A DNA stretch of 64,000 nt from assembly GCF_900445255.1 (NCBI RefSeq), contig NZ_UAPU01000005.1:1132501-1196500 (forward strand). The letters run 5' to 3'. Position 1 is the first letter of the stretch; every line of letters begins with the position of its first letter. This stretch comes from Anaerobiospirillum thomasii. GTDB lineage: Bacteria > Pseudomonadota > Gammaproteobacteria > Enterobacterales > Succinivibrionaceae. The notes under the pieces are model-generated. The model saw only the letters and a program-made list of their open reading frames with translations. It did no database searches and was not told the origin of the DNA. The translations under genes were made by a program, and so were the position numbers. Below are positions 37,959 to 50,500 of the stretch, in pieces.

Positions 37959-38486
37959 CTACTCCATATTAAATTTAAGCTCATCTGCTCCTGTCTTTAA
38001 AAGAGCCTGATGGGCATCAGCGCGCATTACACCCAAAGCGCGCATTCTTGTAGTACAAAGGCGCAGATCCAAAGATGGAGTCTCATCACCTTCAACAAAA
38101 TTCTCTATAGTACTATAGTTATAAGGTCCATTCTCTGGCAAAAGCCCTGCACCTACTAAAGTTGATGGCATGACACAGTACAGCTTTTCCTCACATTTCA
38201 TAACCTCAACAGTATGGGCAAGTGTCTCGTCAAGCTCACAGACAAACTCAAATTTATCGCCGCTTTGCAGATTAAAGGAGTCAAAACCTATAAGCTCGCT
38301 TGAGTCTTTAATCTGTGATCCTGCAGTATAGATACTGCCGCCTATGACAAAATGTCTTTTACAGACAGGATAGTCAAAGGACAGGGCAATAAGATCGCCT
38401 ATAAAGGCTCTGTCGGCACTGCCGTCAACTGCTACAAGCCGCCATACAGATGTATTGTTCAGACTTACTTTTAAAAGATACTGCAT
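37959..38486 (-). CDS. PRiA4 ORF-3-like protein of unknown function
   Basis: 175 residues. The start MQYLLKVSLNNTSVWRLVAV followed by FIGDLIALSFDYPVCKRHFVIGG resembles the pRiA4b ORF-3 family (lysine-rich strand, Leu-x-x-Leu helix and His-x-F turn), often found with mobile elements and in operons of unknown role. The start codon overlaps the stop of the upstream 979-residue gene (TAATG), so they are translationally coupled. Assignment tentative. Confidence 0.45.
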   Translation of the reverse strand: MQYLLKVSLNNTSVWRLVAVDGSADRAFIGDLIALSFDYPVCKRHFVIGGSIYTAGSQIKDSSELIGFDSFNLQSGDKFEFVCELDETLAHTVEVMKCEEKLYCVMPSTLVGAGLLPENGPYNYSTIENFVEGDETPSLDLRLCTTRMRALGVMRADAHQALLKTGADELKFNME

Positions 38487-41425
38487 TACTGTGCTACCTT
38501 AGATATATAAACTTCCTTGCTCTTACCTGCGTAGTTCTCGCCCTCAAGACATGCACAAAAGGCCTTGACATTAAGTTTTGAGCTAAACACTCGCAGATCC
38601 TGATCTTCATACAATATAGATAAATTACTCTGTCTGTTTCCAGCAAGTTGCAAAAACTTATTGGCAAGAGCGGCATCTGGAGCTATGACATGCGAGCGCA
38701 GAGCAATACGATAGAGCATAAAATAGAAAAAAGATGAATAATTTAATCGAAATTCATGTCTGTTCTTGGCAATAAGATGTAAAAGCTCAAGATTGCCCTT
38801 TAAGATCTCAGGGGCCGGAGCGCTGTCATCTAGATTGTAATCTAAAAACATGGCAGAAAAGCCCAGCACAAAAAATGATGACATATAGGTCATATAAAGA
38901 TGTATGTCATTTTCTTTTAAGGCATAGCCTGATTTTGAATTTAAATAGCTTTCAATCTCAAAGGAGCTAAAGTCATTAAAGCAAAAGAGCGACTGACAGA
39001 CAGCATAATTCATAGGAATAAAGCTAAGAGACACCTTTTCAGCAAGGGCGCTTAAAAGACTTATATCCCTTTTTGTTAGTGCATTGTTTTCAAAAAGAAA
39101 ATCTACAGTGGCTGTTAAAAGATTGTCACTGTCCTGACTGTAGATTGTATGCAGATAACGCTCAAAAGGACCATCTTTTTTATAGATGGCGCGAATGAGC
39201 TTTTTAATGTGTCCTGCAAGCACAGAGCAGTCAATATTGAGCTCAGCCCCTACAAAGCGCCAGCGCAGAGCAATGACATCACACAGCATCTGTGAGTGAG
39301 ACAGAGCATAGCGCTGAAAATCGCTGTGTGAGCTGTAGCTTAGGTTGCGCAGTACGCCAAGTGACTCATCAGAGCCTAATTTGTAGGACAGATAATGATA
39401 ATGGCAGGCAAGAGCCATATTGCGCGGCAAAAGGTTGCCCTCGCTGTAGACTTTGGCCATAAAATTGGCGCACATGGCGTCTTTATCTGCATCCTTTACA
39501 ATATCATCAAGCACCCTGATATAGGCTACAGGCTTGTACCTGCCCTGAGCCTTGAGTCTTTCAAGCTCATCCTGACATCTTTTATCCATGCAGTCACTGC
39601 CAAGGCGCAAAAGAGTTGAGGCTATATCATCCTTTGTCACCTTCTTGGCCATGACATAATACATATTCTGTAGCTGTGTTAAAAGATAGATATGATGCGG
39701 CGCAAAATCAAAGCCAGCACCGTCATTTATATGAAAGACATCAACAATGGGACTTTGCAGATCATCATGTATATGATCATGAATGAAATTTAAAGTATCT
39801 GCGCATTTTACCTTGAGCTCCTCACTGTCATTGCACAGGCGTAAAAGTGTATTGACAGCACCTGCATCAAAGTTTTCAACTAAAAGCTGCAAAGCCCTTA
39901 TATAAATACTTTTTTCATAGGTTGCTGCAAATTTTTGCGCTATAGCCTCATTCTGATCAACTAAAACGCGACAGCTGAAAATATCGCCTTCAATGACAGC
40001 CACCTGCAGAGCCTTGTGTAAAATAGAGAGTATCTTGTCAAAAACTGAGATCTCCTCATCATCCTCATCTACTGTATGCACTGCCTCTAAAAGAGCCATG
40101 ATAAAGCCCTGATCTAAAATAGGCAGATCCTCATAGGTAAGTGAGCAGAGTATAAACAGAGGTGCTGCAAAGCGTCTTTTGCTCTCAAGCATCATCTTTT
40201 TAAAGCCTTCTATGACAAAGATGCCATAGTCATAGACATTAAGATCCTCAGATACGGCCCTTTCTGTTATAAACTGCAGATGGCAGCGCTTGGCAAGAGC
40301 TGTAAGCGCATTGTACAGAAGATATTCCTCAACCTCGATAACTGTGCCATCTTCAAGCTCAATCTGTTCCTCAAAACTTACCGAGGCATAGCTTTGATTG
40401 ATACAAAGATTATAGGCAAAAAACAGCTCATCAATAAAATTGGTATTGGAGCCTGAGAGATTGTAGTCCATGCTGTTATTGACAATAACATCATAGTAAT
40501 AGGCAAGAGGATGACCCTGCAGAGCGCTCATGCGCAGCCACATGCGGCCTGCATGCGGATCTTTTGGCAGAAAATCACCGCTAAAGCAGGCCTGGGCAAT
40601 ATACATGCAGCTTTGTGCCGACATGCCCACAAAAGGCAGAATCTCCTCACTGTACTGACACTGCTTTAGTGAGGCCAAAAAGGTAAAGAGTTTCTTTATA
40701 TTGTAAAAGTGCTTTTGTTTGGCTCCATGGCGTCTGTCCTGGGCATAGGACATGCTGTTAGCCTGTGTATCTAAAAGCGGCAGCAGATTTTTAAAGATAA
40801 AAGGACTTATCTGTGCCTTTGACAGAAAATAAGCCATACGCATGGCCGCGCAGCTGGCTATACTTGGCGCACTCTCATGGGTCATAGGTGAGCTTTGTAT
40901 ATATAAAAAGTCACTTAAAGGCCTTAACAGCGCATCATCATCTTTTATCTCATCAGATGCAATGTGCTTCATAAAGTCTCTAAACTCTGTAAGATCATAC
41001 AAAGGCGGAATATATTCCTGATAGGCAGTTGATGAGCTTATACTCTCAACACGTGATGCCATGTGCTCACTGCCAGGCAATTCCTCAAGTATAAAGGCAC
41101 AGCCATCATTGATAAGTGAAGTAAGCCTCTTGAGATTCTTTTTACTGCGGTTTTTATAATAGGTGACATAGGCCATAAACTGCACTTTATCATCATAAAG
41201 AATATCATTTTTACGCAGATTGCTATCGTGCAGCAGAGAATTTAAAATACTTGAGGCTTTATCGGCACTTATATCAATGCATGAGCCTTTTTGATAATCA
41301 CTGTCTATCTCAAGCAGCTGACGCTCAAGATCCATAAAATTAAGCTTTAAATCACCATAGGTAATATCAGATTTATAAAAGCCGTTTTTTTCAAAAAAAT
41401 TCAGAGGTTTGTTCAGATTGGCCAT
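38486..41425 (-). CDS. Large helical-repeat (Sel1/TPR-like) protein of unknown function
   Basis: 979 residues, almost entirely predicted helix, no signal peptide or membrane segment. Sel1-like units are visible around 274-312 (CMYIAQACFSGDFLP, AGRMWLRMSALQGHP) and around 670-710 (ANFMAKVYSEGNLLP, LACHYHYLSYKLGSD). The rest is too diverged to assign. Such repeats act as protein-binding scaffolds. It starts a unit that continues to the PRiA4-like gene and nadA. A cytosolic scaffold is likely; partners are unknown. Confidence 0.55.
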   Translation of the reverse strand: MANLNKPLNFFEKNGFYKSDITYGDLKLNFMDLERQLLEIDSDYQKGSCIDISADKASSILNSLLHDSNLRKNDILYDDKVQFMAYVTYYKNRSKKNLKRLTSLINDGCAFILEELPGSEHMASRVESISSSTAYQEYIPPLYDLTEFRDFMKHIASDEIKDDDALLRPLSDFLYIQSSPMTHESAPSIASCAAMRMAYFLSKAQISPFIFKNLLPLLDTQANSMSYAQDRRHGAKQKHFYNIKKLFTFLASLKQCQYSEEILPFVGMSAQSCMYIAQACFSGDFLPKDPHAGRMWLRMSALQGHPLAYYYDVIVNNSMDYNLSGSNTNFIDELFFAYNLCINQSYASVSFEEQIELEDGTVIEVEEYLLYNALTALAKRCHLQFITERAVSEDLNVYDYGIFVIEGFKKMMLESKRRFAAPLFILCSLTYEDLPILDQGFIMALLEAVHTVDEDDEEISVFDKILSILHKALQVAVIEGDIFSCRVLVDQNEAIAQKFAATYEKSIYIRALQLLVENFDAGAVNTLLRLCNDSEELKVKCADTLNFIHDHIHDDLQSPIVDVFHINDGAGFDFAPHHIYLLTQLQNMYYVMAKKVTKDDIASTLLRLGSDCMDKRCQDELERLKAQGRYKPVAYIRVLDDIVKDADKDAMCANFMAKVYSEGNLLPRNMALACHYHYLSYKLGSDESLGVLRNLSYSSHSDFQRYALSHSQMLCDVIALRWRFVGAELNIDCSVLAGHIKKLIRAIYKKDGPFERYLHTIYSQDSDNLLTATVDFLFENNALTKRDISLLSALAEKVSLSFIPMNYAVCQSLFCFNDFSSFEIESYLNSKSGYALKENDIHLYMTYMSSFFVLGFSAMFLDYNLDDSAPAPEILKGNLELLHLIAKNRHEFRLNYSSFFYFMLYRIALRSHVIAPDAALANKFLQLAGNRQSNLSILYEDQDLRVFSSKLNVKAFCACLEGENYAGKSKEVYISKVAQ

Positions 41426-41522
41426 TGCACCTATTCTTATAAAAACGCCACCTTACGTTTCCGCAAAGTGGCTTTAGAAAAAATTTTACTTAAATATCAA
41501 TATCTTACTTAGACGATCTTGC

Positions 41523-43031
41523 TTATACGTTATACAGCTCAAGATTGGCGCTGTCCTGCCAGGCCTTGTCAGCTTTAGCATCATCCGAGCGCTGCTCTTC
41601 AAGATATTTAAAATACTCCTCATCCACATCGCCTGTTATATAGGAGCCGTTGAACACCGAGGTTTCAAACTCTTTAAGAGCAGGATTCTCCTCGCGTACA
41701 GCATCGCACAGATCCTCAAGAGACTGGAAGATAAGAGCATCGGCATGGATCTGTTTGCAGATCTCATCATTGTTTCTGCCATAGGCAATAAGCTCCTGAC
41801 GGGTTGGCATATCAATGCCATAGACGTTAGGATAACGTATCTCAGGGGCTGCGGAGGCAAAGTAGATAGCCTTGGCACCTGCATCGCGGGCCATATCCAC
41901 AATCTGCTCCGAGGTGGTGCCGCGTACAATTGAATCATCAACCAATAATACACGCTTATCCTTAAACTCGGCAGGAATAGGATTTAACTTGTTGCGTACA
42001 GATTTTTTACGCTGTTTCTGGCCTGGCATAATAAAGGTACGGCCTATATAGCGGTTTTTAACAAAGCCCTGGCGGTAAGGTTTGCCTAAAATTCTTGCAA
42101 TCTGTACAGCAATATCTGATGAAGTCTCGGGAATTGGAATAACCACATCAATATCAAGATGGGCATATTCACGCATAATCTTGTTGGCAAGCTTGGTACC
42201 CATGCGCACACGTGAGGCATAGACAGACACACCATCTAAAATTGAATCTGGACGGGCAAAATAGACATACTCAAAAATGCATGAGCACAGTTTGGTTTCA
42301 CTGGCACAGATATCACTATAGAGCTTGCCGTCATTGCTGATAAAGACAGCCTCGCCCGGGGCGATATCACGCACCAGCTTAAAATTGTCCACATCAAGAG
42401 CTACAGACTCAGAGGCCACCATGTACTCATCCTTGCCGTTGTCATCAACTCTTTTGCCAAGTACTAAAGGACGTATACCATTTGGATCTCTAAAGGCAAT
42501 CAGGCCTACACCAATAATTAAAGCCACTACAGCATAGGCGCCGCGTATTTCAGCATTGACACCTTTGATGGCAGTGAAGATCTCCTCAGGGCTTGGTACA
42601 GCACTTTTTATATCAGAGAGCTTCCAGGCTAAAATATTGAGCAGCATTTCACTGTCAGATGAGGTATTGACATGACGGTGGACGCTGTCACATTTGTTCT
42701 TAAGCTCACGGGCATTGGTCAGGTTTCCATTGTGGGCAAGAGCTATACCATAAGGTGAGTTGACATAAAAAGGCTGGGCCTCGGCTGCAGAGGATGAACC
42801 TGCAGTTGGATATCTGACATGACCTATACCTATATTGCCCTTTAATCTGGCCATGTGCTTTTGCTCAAAGACATCAGCTACAAGACCATTGGCCTTCCTC
42901 TGTCTGAAGTTGCCGCCGTCAATGGTAATAATACCTGCCGCATCCTGACCGCGGTGCTGCAATACTCTCAGCGCATCGTAAAGAGACAGATTTACAGGAG
43001 AGGTCGCAACCATTCCAACTATTCCACACAT
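41523..43031 (-). CDS. purF: Amidophosphoribosyltransferase
   Basis: First committed step of purine synthesis, PRPP plus glutamine to phosphoribosylamine. 502 residues (E. coli 505). The start at ATG 43029-43031 is required because the catalytic Cys follows the initiator Met (MCGIVGM); AGGAG lies upstream. The Ntn glutaminase domain occupies the N-terminal half and the PRPP-binding motif [14 protein letters not shown] lies in the C-terminal half. Preceded by cvpA, the standard pairing. Confidence 0.96.
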   Translation of the reverse strand: MCGIVGMVATSPVNLSLYDALRVLQHRGQDAAGIITIDGGNFRQRKANGLVADVFEQKHMARLKGNIGIGHVRYPTAGSSSAAEAQPFYVNSPYGIALAHNGNLTNARELKNKCDSVHRHVNTSSDSEMLLNILAWKLSDIKSAVPSPEEIFTAIKGVNAEIRGAYAVVALIIGVGLIAFRDPNGIRPLVLGKRVDDNGKDEYMVASESVALDVDNFKLVRDIAPGEAVFISNDGKLYSDICASETKLCSCIFEYVYFARPDSILDGVSVYASRVRMGTKLANKIMREYAHLDIDVVIPIPETSSDIAVQIARILGKPYRQGFVKNRYIGRTFIMPGQKQRKKSVRNKLNPIPAEFKDKRVLLVDDSIVRGTTSEQIVDMARDAGAKAIYFASAAPEIRYPNVYGIDMPTRQELIAYGRNNDEICKQIHADALIFQSLEDLCDAVREENPALKEFETSVFNGSYITGDVDEEYFKYLEEQRSDDAKADKAWQDSANLELYNV

Positions 43032-43044
43032 TTTTATTTGCTCC

Positions 43045-43532
43045 TTAAGAGGTTCCAAGATAGCTAAAGAACCAGGTTACAATACGCATGAGCTCAGGAA
43101 TCAGGACAGAGTTTACATACCATGTTTCCTGCTCGATAAAGGTTAGAATATGCAGCTTATAGAGTATCTGTAAAAAAGCCAGCATAGCGCAGACTATTAA
43201 AATACCGCGCACTACGCCAAAGGCTATACCCAAAAGCCTGTCTGTACCAGAAAGGCCAGCCTTGTTGAGCAGATTGCGTATCATATTGCCGCACATGCCC
43301 ACAACAAAAAGCGTTGACACAAAAAGGATGATAATAGCCAACACATTGCGTACAAAATCATCCTCAAAATAGGTCAGCTTTCGTGACAGATCCTTATAAA
43401 AATTGCCTGTGACCATAAAGGCACTGACCCAGGCCAAAAGCGATATTGCCTCACGTACAAAGCCTCGAAGTACCGAAAGCAGAGCACTGATAGCAATTAT
43501 CGCTAAAATGACATAATCTGCAGCTGTAAGCA

Positions 43533-43533
<1 letters not shown>
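43045..43533 (-). CDS. cvpA: CvpA family membrane protein
   Basis: 162 residues with four membrane helices (about 5-25, 30-50, 63-85, 100-125). [13 protein letters not shown] and [18 protein letters not shown] are the CvpA signatures. Needed for colicin V production in E. coli and linked to envelope stress. Its start overlaps the serS stop (TAATG) and it ends 13 bases before purF starts. Confidence 0.88.
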
Positions 43534-44843
<1,310 letters not shown>

Positions 44844-45129
44844 TTATGTGCCATATGACTTATTTGTGAAAAAACAATAAAATTTTCAGCCTAGATTTTA
44901 TCAAAAGCCACATAACTTTACAATTTAGATTTCTTGTCCCTATTGCGTTAAAAAGGGCATATACACACCAATTTGCTGACTAACATAAGGCAGGCATAAG
45001 AAATTCCATGCATATTATGCGCTCAATATGATCTTACAAAAGAGCTTATAGATTATTGACAAGAGCGTTCGTTCAGTGTTTTAAGAAAGATCTTAAGAGC
45101 ATATCTTTAACATGTCATTTAGATGTCAT

Positions 45130-46581
45130 CTACATGTCATTGTCAATGCCACGCGCCTTTAAAGCCGCCATAGCCTTTTGTGCATGCTCCTTGCTGTAGC
45201 GTCTGTCACTCTCACGCTCATCTCGGCCCTTAAGATAGGCAATTTTCTCAGCAATTTTTATCTCAAAGCCTCGGTCAGACGGTCTGTAATAGACACGTCC
45301 GTCAAGCTTTTCTGGCATAAAGCACTCAGCTGCAGCATAGCCGCCCTCATAGTCATGGGCATATCTGTAGCCCTCTTTATAGCCAAGTTTTTCCATTAAA
45401 GCTGTAGGAGCATTGCGCAGATACATAGGCACATCATAATCAGGCAGATTTTTAGCATCTTCCATAGCCTGATTAAAGGCTCTGTACAAAGAATTACTTT
45501 TAGGAGCCAGTGACAGATAGACTGCAGCCTCGGCAATAGCTCTGAGCCCTTCTGCATCCCCCACCCTTTTGTATATATCATAGGCATTAAGCGCAATACC
45601 CATGGCCTTAGGATCGGCAAGCCCCACATCCTCTGTGGCAATAGCCAGAAGACGGCGGGCCACATACAGAGGATCGCACCCTGCGCTGAACATACGGGCC
45701 ATCCAGTACAAAGCTGCATCAGGGGCCGAGCCGCGCACTGATTTGTGAAAAGCTGAGATAAGCTCATAAAAACTATCCCCGCCTTTATCATAACTTACAG
45801 GTCTCTGCCCTGCCACTGCACCTACCATAGATACAGTTAAAAGATGCGAGCCATCATCCTGAGTTACAGCCAGATCGGCACTCATCTCAAGTATATTTAA
45901 AAGATGACGCGCATCACCACCGCTAAGCTCAATTAAAGCCTCACGCACCTTGTCATCAAGCTTTAAATTCTTATCTAAAAGACCTTCTTTTTTAGTAAGT
46001 GCCAGATCTATAAGTCTGTTTAAATCACTGCTCTGAAGTTTTTTTAAAACGTAGACCCTCGCGCGTGACAAAAGAGCCTTGTTAACCTCAAAGGATGGAT
46101 TTTCTGTAGTGGCACCTATAAAGATAACAGTGCCATTTTCAATATGCGGTAAAAAGGCATCCTGCTGTGATTTATTAAAGCGGTGCACCTCATCGACAAA
46201 AAGTACGGTACGCCTGCCAAGGGCGCGGCGTTTTATGGCCTTGTCTATAGCCTCACGTATATCCTTGATACCAGATGTCACAGCCGAGATTTTCTCAAGA
46301 TAGGCATCGGTGGCTTTAGCTATGATAAGAGCCAGCGTGGTTTTACCCACTCCAGGCGGCCCCCAGAGTATCATGGAATAACAGCTTTTATGGGCAAGGG
46401 CCTCATACAGAGGACGGCCCTTGCCTACAAGATGGGACTGCCCTATATATTCATCTAAATTTGCAGGTCTGAGCCTTGAGGCAAGAGGGGCAAAGGCATC
46501 ATAGGCAGTATCGGAACTTTCCATCTGCTCTTGTTGCTCATGCATCTGCAGATCAAGGGCAGCAAAAAGATCATCTGTCAT
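45130..46581 (-). CDS. rarA: Replication-associated recombination protein A
   Basis: AAA+ ATPase acting at stalled replication forks (MgsA/WRNIP1 family). 483 residues (E. coli 447). Walker A GPPGVGKTT at 74-82, Walker B VLFVDEVHRFN (126-136), sensor 1 FIGATTENPSFEVN, and the C-terminal tetramerisation domain (SAFHKSVRGSAPDAALYW). It overlaps the end of lolA by 11 bases, the usual lolA-rarA-serS order. Confidence 0.95.
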   Translation of the reverse strand: MTDDLFAALDLQMHEQQEQMESSDTAYDAFAPLASRLRPANLDEYIGQSHLVGKGRPLYEALAHKSCYSMILWGPPGVGKTTLALIIAKATDAYLEKISAVTSGIKDIREAIDKAIKRRALGRRTVLFVDEVHRFNKSQQDAFLPHIENGTVIFIGATTENPSFEVNKALLSRARVYVLKKLQSSDLNRLIDLALTKKEGLLDKNLKLDDKVREALIELSGGDARHLLNILEMSADLAVTQDDGSHLLTVSMVGAVAGQRPVSYDKGGDSFYELISAFHKSVRGSAPDAALYWMARMFSAGCDPLYVARRLLAIATEDVGLADPKAMGIALNAYDIYKRVGDAEGLRAIAEAAVYLSLAPKSNSLYRAFNQAMEDAKNLPDYDVPMYLRNAPTALMEKLGYKEGYRYAHDYEGGYAAAECFMPEKLDGRVYYRPSDRGFEIKIAEKIAYLKGRDERESDRRYSKEHAQKAMAALKARGIDNDM

Positions 46582-47164
46582 CAGCTATCTCGGCATCATC
46601 AGGAAAGGCATAGTCAAGAGCGCTGATATCAACACTGTCTTTAATATTAATAAAATCATAAATACTGATATCATCACTTGTCATATGGGCCTGTACCTGC
46701 TTTAGCACATTGTCATCAAAGCGCAGGCTAAAGGATTTGATATCAGCGTTTTTCTTTTTGGGAATCAGTGTATAGCTGCCATCTTTATACTTGATACTAT
46801 AGTCATCAAGCTCCTTTTTATCACTGATAAGTATCAGCGCAAAAGGTGAGTTAAAAAAAGCCTGAACCGGGCTTATGGTCAGCTGATTTAAAAAGGCATC
46901 ATAAAAATAAATGCCATCTTTTTTATACATAATCACGCTTTCATCTGGATCTGTTGTGTGCATTAAAAATCCAGGTGTCAGTCGGTCAAAGGCCACGCTG
47001 CCTTTGGATGTGGCAATAATCTTGTGCTTACTATCTGTCACCTGCTGAGAAAAGTCGGCACTAAAGGCCTTTTGCATACTTAGTGCTTTATACAGATCAT
47101 CATTTACTGATGCATGTGTAAGACAAGACACAAAAATCATCATTAAAAGCCACAATCTGCACAT
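46571..47164 (-). CDS. lolA: Outer-membrane lipoprotein carrier LolA
   Basis: Periplasmic chaperone that carries lipoproteins from LolCDE to LolB. 197 residues with a signal peptide MCRLWLLMMIFVSCLTHA. The mature start VNDDLYKALSMQKAFSADFSQQV and the segment GSVAFDRLTPGFLMHTT fit LolA's unclosed beta-barrel. The sequence is diverged, and the position before rarA supports the call. Confidence 0.85.
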   Translation of the reverse strand: MCRLWLLMMIFVSCLTHASVNDDLYKALSMQKAFSADFSQQVTDSKHKIIATSKGSVAFDRLTPGFLMHTTDPDESVIMYKKDGIYFYDAFLNQLTISPVQAFFNSPFALILISDKKELDDYSIKYKDGSYTLIPKKKNADIKSFSLRFDDNVLKQVQAHMTSDDISIYDFINIKDSVDISALDYAFPDDAEIADDR

Positions 47165-47221
47165 AATTTCTCTCCGAGGTGACAGATAAAAAGTATTTTA
47201 GGTAAATACTATAAAAAAGTG

Positions 47222-47455
47222 CTATTCGCCTGAGCACTGACAGCCACAGCCGCAGCCGCCTTCACTCTCAGTCTCCTGCGCACCCTGCTCATCAGTCTCG
47301 GCCAGAGCCTTTAACACCTTGCAGAAAACTTCATCGTCAGTGCCAAGCTTCTCTTTTAAAACATCATAATCGATGAACTCGTTCTTTGATGCATAGTAAG
47401 AAAGAATCTCTGTCTTGGCCTTGGCAATAAGAGCCTCAAATTCTGTATCTGACAT
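47222..47455 (-). CDS. Small protein with Cys-rich tail
   Basis: 77 residues. A helical acidic N-terminal part (MSDTEFEALIAKAKTEILSY) ends in the tail GGCGCGCQCSGE, with four Cys in alternating positions, suggesting metal binding. AGGAG precedes the ATG. It lies between ftsK and lolA, with 57 bases to lolA and 98 to ftsK. Family not recognised. Confidence 0.6.
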   Translation of the reverse strand: MSDTEFEALIAKAKTEILSYYASKNEFIDYDVLKEKLGTDDEVFCKVLKALAETDEQGAQETESEGGCGCGCQCSGE

Positions 47456-47553
47456 AAAATACTCCTGTTGTTAAATTAAAGTCCGTTTAGCATATCATTA
47501 ATAGGCATATTACTGTAAAAAAAATCTCTAAAAGTTGTTTTTACACAGCGCTT

Positions 47554-50500
47554 TTAATTGATAATGCCCTCATTTTGCAGCTGCATGTGGATCTTTTTAG
47601 CTCTTGGATAACCCACTCCAAGCTTAATCTGAAAATCACTGATTGGCGGATATTTCTGATTTCTTGCATAGTAGTCAAGAGCAAAGGCTGCAGCCTCCTC
47701 AAGCTTGGCATCGCGCTTGCCGGTGGCCTTCTCCTCGCCACCTTCGCTCTCCTCGACAAGCTCTTCTGTAACATCGTCAATATACTCAATCTCACCATGC
47801 TCACGCCAGGACTGTACCACGGCATCAACATCAGAGTTGCATACAAAGGCGCCATGACATCTAAAGGATACACCCTGATTGATGGAGGTAAACTTACAGA
47901 GCATATCACCATTGCCAAGCAGTTTTTCAGCACCGCCCTCATCCAGAATAACACGTGAGTCCACAAGGCTCTGTACTGTAAAGGCAATACGGGCCGGAAT
48001 ATTGTTTTTAATCACACCGGTTAGCACATCAGAGCGTGGTGACTGTGTGGCAAGAATAAGGTGAATGCCGGCGGCACGGGCCTTGGCTGCCAGTCTGTTA
48101 ATATACTGCTCAGGTGAGTTTTCATTTTTCTTTCTGCCACCTGAGGTCTGAGCTACAAGATCGGCATACTCTTCAATAACCACAACTAATAGCGGCAGAG
48201 GTTTGAGTACAGGAGGCTCGCCGCCCATATCGGCTGTCCATGACTTGTCATAGATGACCTCGCCACGCTCCTGAGCCTGTCTTATCTTGTCATTGTACTC
48301 ATCAAGCTTGCGCACTTCATTGGTTTCAATCAACTGATAGCGTCTTTCCATCTCCTCCACACACCAGCGCAGAGCAGCAGCAGCCTTGTCAGCCACATCA
48401 GAGATAATAGGTGTAATAAGATGTGGCAGATTGTTGTATAAGGAAAATTCCACACGCTTTGGATCAATTAAGATTAATCTTAGCTCCTCTGGTGATTTTT
48501 TAAGCAGCATGGACACTAACATGGCATTTAAACCTGCAGACTTACCAGAGCCTGTGGTACCTGCAACTAAAAGGTGCGGAGCCTTGACCAGATCAACTAC
48601 TACAGGTGTGCCTGTAACCGAGCATCCAAGACATAAAGGCAGTTTGCAGTCGCTCTGTGCAAAATCATCCTTGCAGGCCACATCATAAAGGGTTATAAGC
48701 TTGCGTGATTTATTTGGCACCTCAATGCCCACAAAGGCTGTACCTGGAATTACATCAATAACACGCACAGTCTGCACCATAAGCGAACGGCTCAGATCAA
48801 CTGACAGTGATGAGATAGCTGATGATTTGATGCCAGGGGCCAGAGAGAGCTCATAGCGGGTAATAACAGGACCTGTAATATAGCGCTCAACCTTGGCCTT
48901 GACGCCAAAGGAACTTAAAACCTGATTTATCTTGCTGGCCATCTCATTTAAGGAGTTGACATCAGCATCCTCCTGTACAGGAGATGGGGTCAGAAGCTCA
49001 ATGTCAGGACGCCAGCTGCCATATACAGTATTTGGAGCTGTTACCACATTGGATTTGAACACCACACCCTTGGTGCCAAAACTCTCGTTGCCGCCTACTC
49101 TTGAATCCTGCATATATGAAGGGTAATTGTTGCCAGAGCTGTTCTGCTCAACAAAGCCCTCTTTATAATCTGAGTTGTTGCCAATAGATCTGTCATCGGC
49201 ACTGACACTCTCATAGCCCTGCTCCTGAGTGCTCTGAGTCTCCTGAGCTGTACCTGCAAACTGTGTATAACCGCTCTCTGAGACCTGTGTCTGCTCTGCC
49301 TGAGAACTCTGAGCTTTAACATTGGTCACAGGAGCCTGACTCTGAGCATAGCTGTATACCGTATGCTCACTTTGAGCATAGCTGCTGCCTGGCATTGAAT
49401 AATCCATGCTTGATGTGGCGGCAAAGGATGACAGCGGTGAATAGCTCTGCGACAGATTTACAGTACCTGTGCTTTGAGTGTTGTTCTCTCTTTCCTTATC
49501 TTCAGCAGCGCTGCTCTCATCTTTTGAAAATACGCCGCGGCTGGCTCTGCCATAGTCATAGGCAGCATCCTTTTCAGATATGGTCTGTCTGTCCTTTTGC
49601 AGAGCATGACCATCGTTCTCTTCTTTTACCTGCTCAAAAGATGAGGTTAATCTGTCCCCTACCTCATAGCCGCGCTGTGTGCTATCTTCATTGACATCAT
49701 CAAAGGATATGACATTGTCAACGTAGGAGGCATTTTCATCGACAAAACCAAAGCTCTTTTGCACATCACTGTATGAAGGTATACCCTCACTGCCGCTTTG
49801 AATATAGGCGCAATCGGGACGCTCAATGTCCTGATGTGTATCTGCTCTGTTCTCTTGCGATGCTACATAATCTGCGCCTTGGTGCATTGTCTGCTGTGGT
49901 TGCAGCTGGTCTTGATCCTGTGACTGCTGTGACTGACTGTCATATACAGAACGCTCTGACATATCATAAGAGACAGTATCCTGTGACAGGTGCTGTTCAG
50001 GCTCATAAGAAGATGGCTCATTATCATATGGATCAGAGCTGTATCTTACACCATCGTTTGTACCTGACTGTACATTTGCAGAACCATCAGAGCTCTGATC
50101 TGCACCTGATGCGTACTGAGGCTGTGGCTGCTGTATCTGAGCCTGCTGAGCCTGGGCCATTGCCTGCATATAGGCACTGCGATCTGTGATAATGGTGCTA
50201 GGTCTGCCATCATCTTCATATGGCTCATCTGCTCTTTCATCTGTTACTTCTTTACCCTGTTCCTGACCCTGTCTTATCAGATAGTTGGTAAGCTCAGAGC
50301 GATCAGTTATGATTGAGTGCACCTCATCGTCTTTCTCATCTGCGTTATATAAAGGATTTTCATCCTGATATGCTCTTGCGCGCTCTGCCTCCTCACGCTC
50401 AAGCTCAAGGCGCTTTGCCTCTCTGCGGGCCTCTTCCTCAAGAGCCTTTTGACGCAAAATCTCTTCTCTGTCAAAGATAATGGTATGAACCTCATCATCT

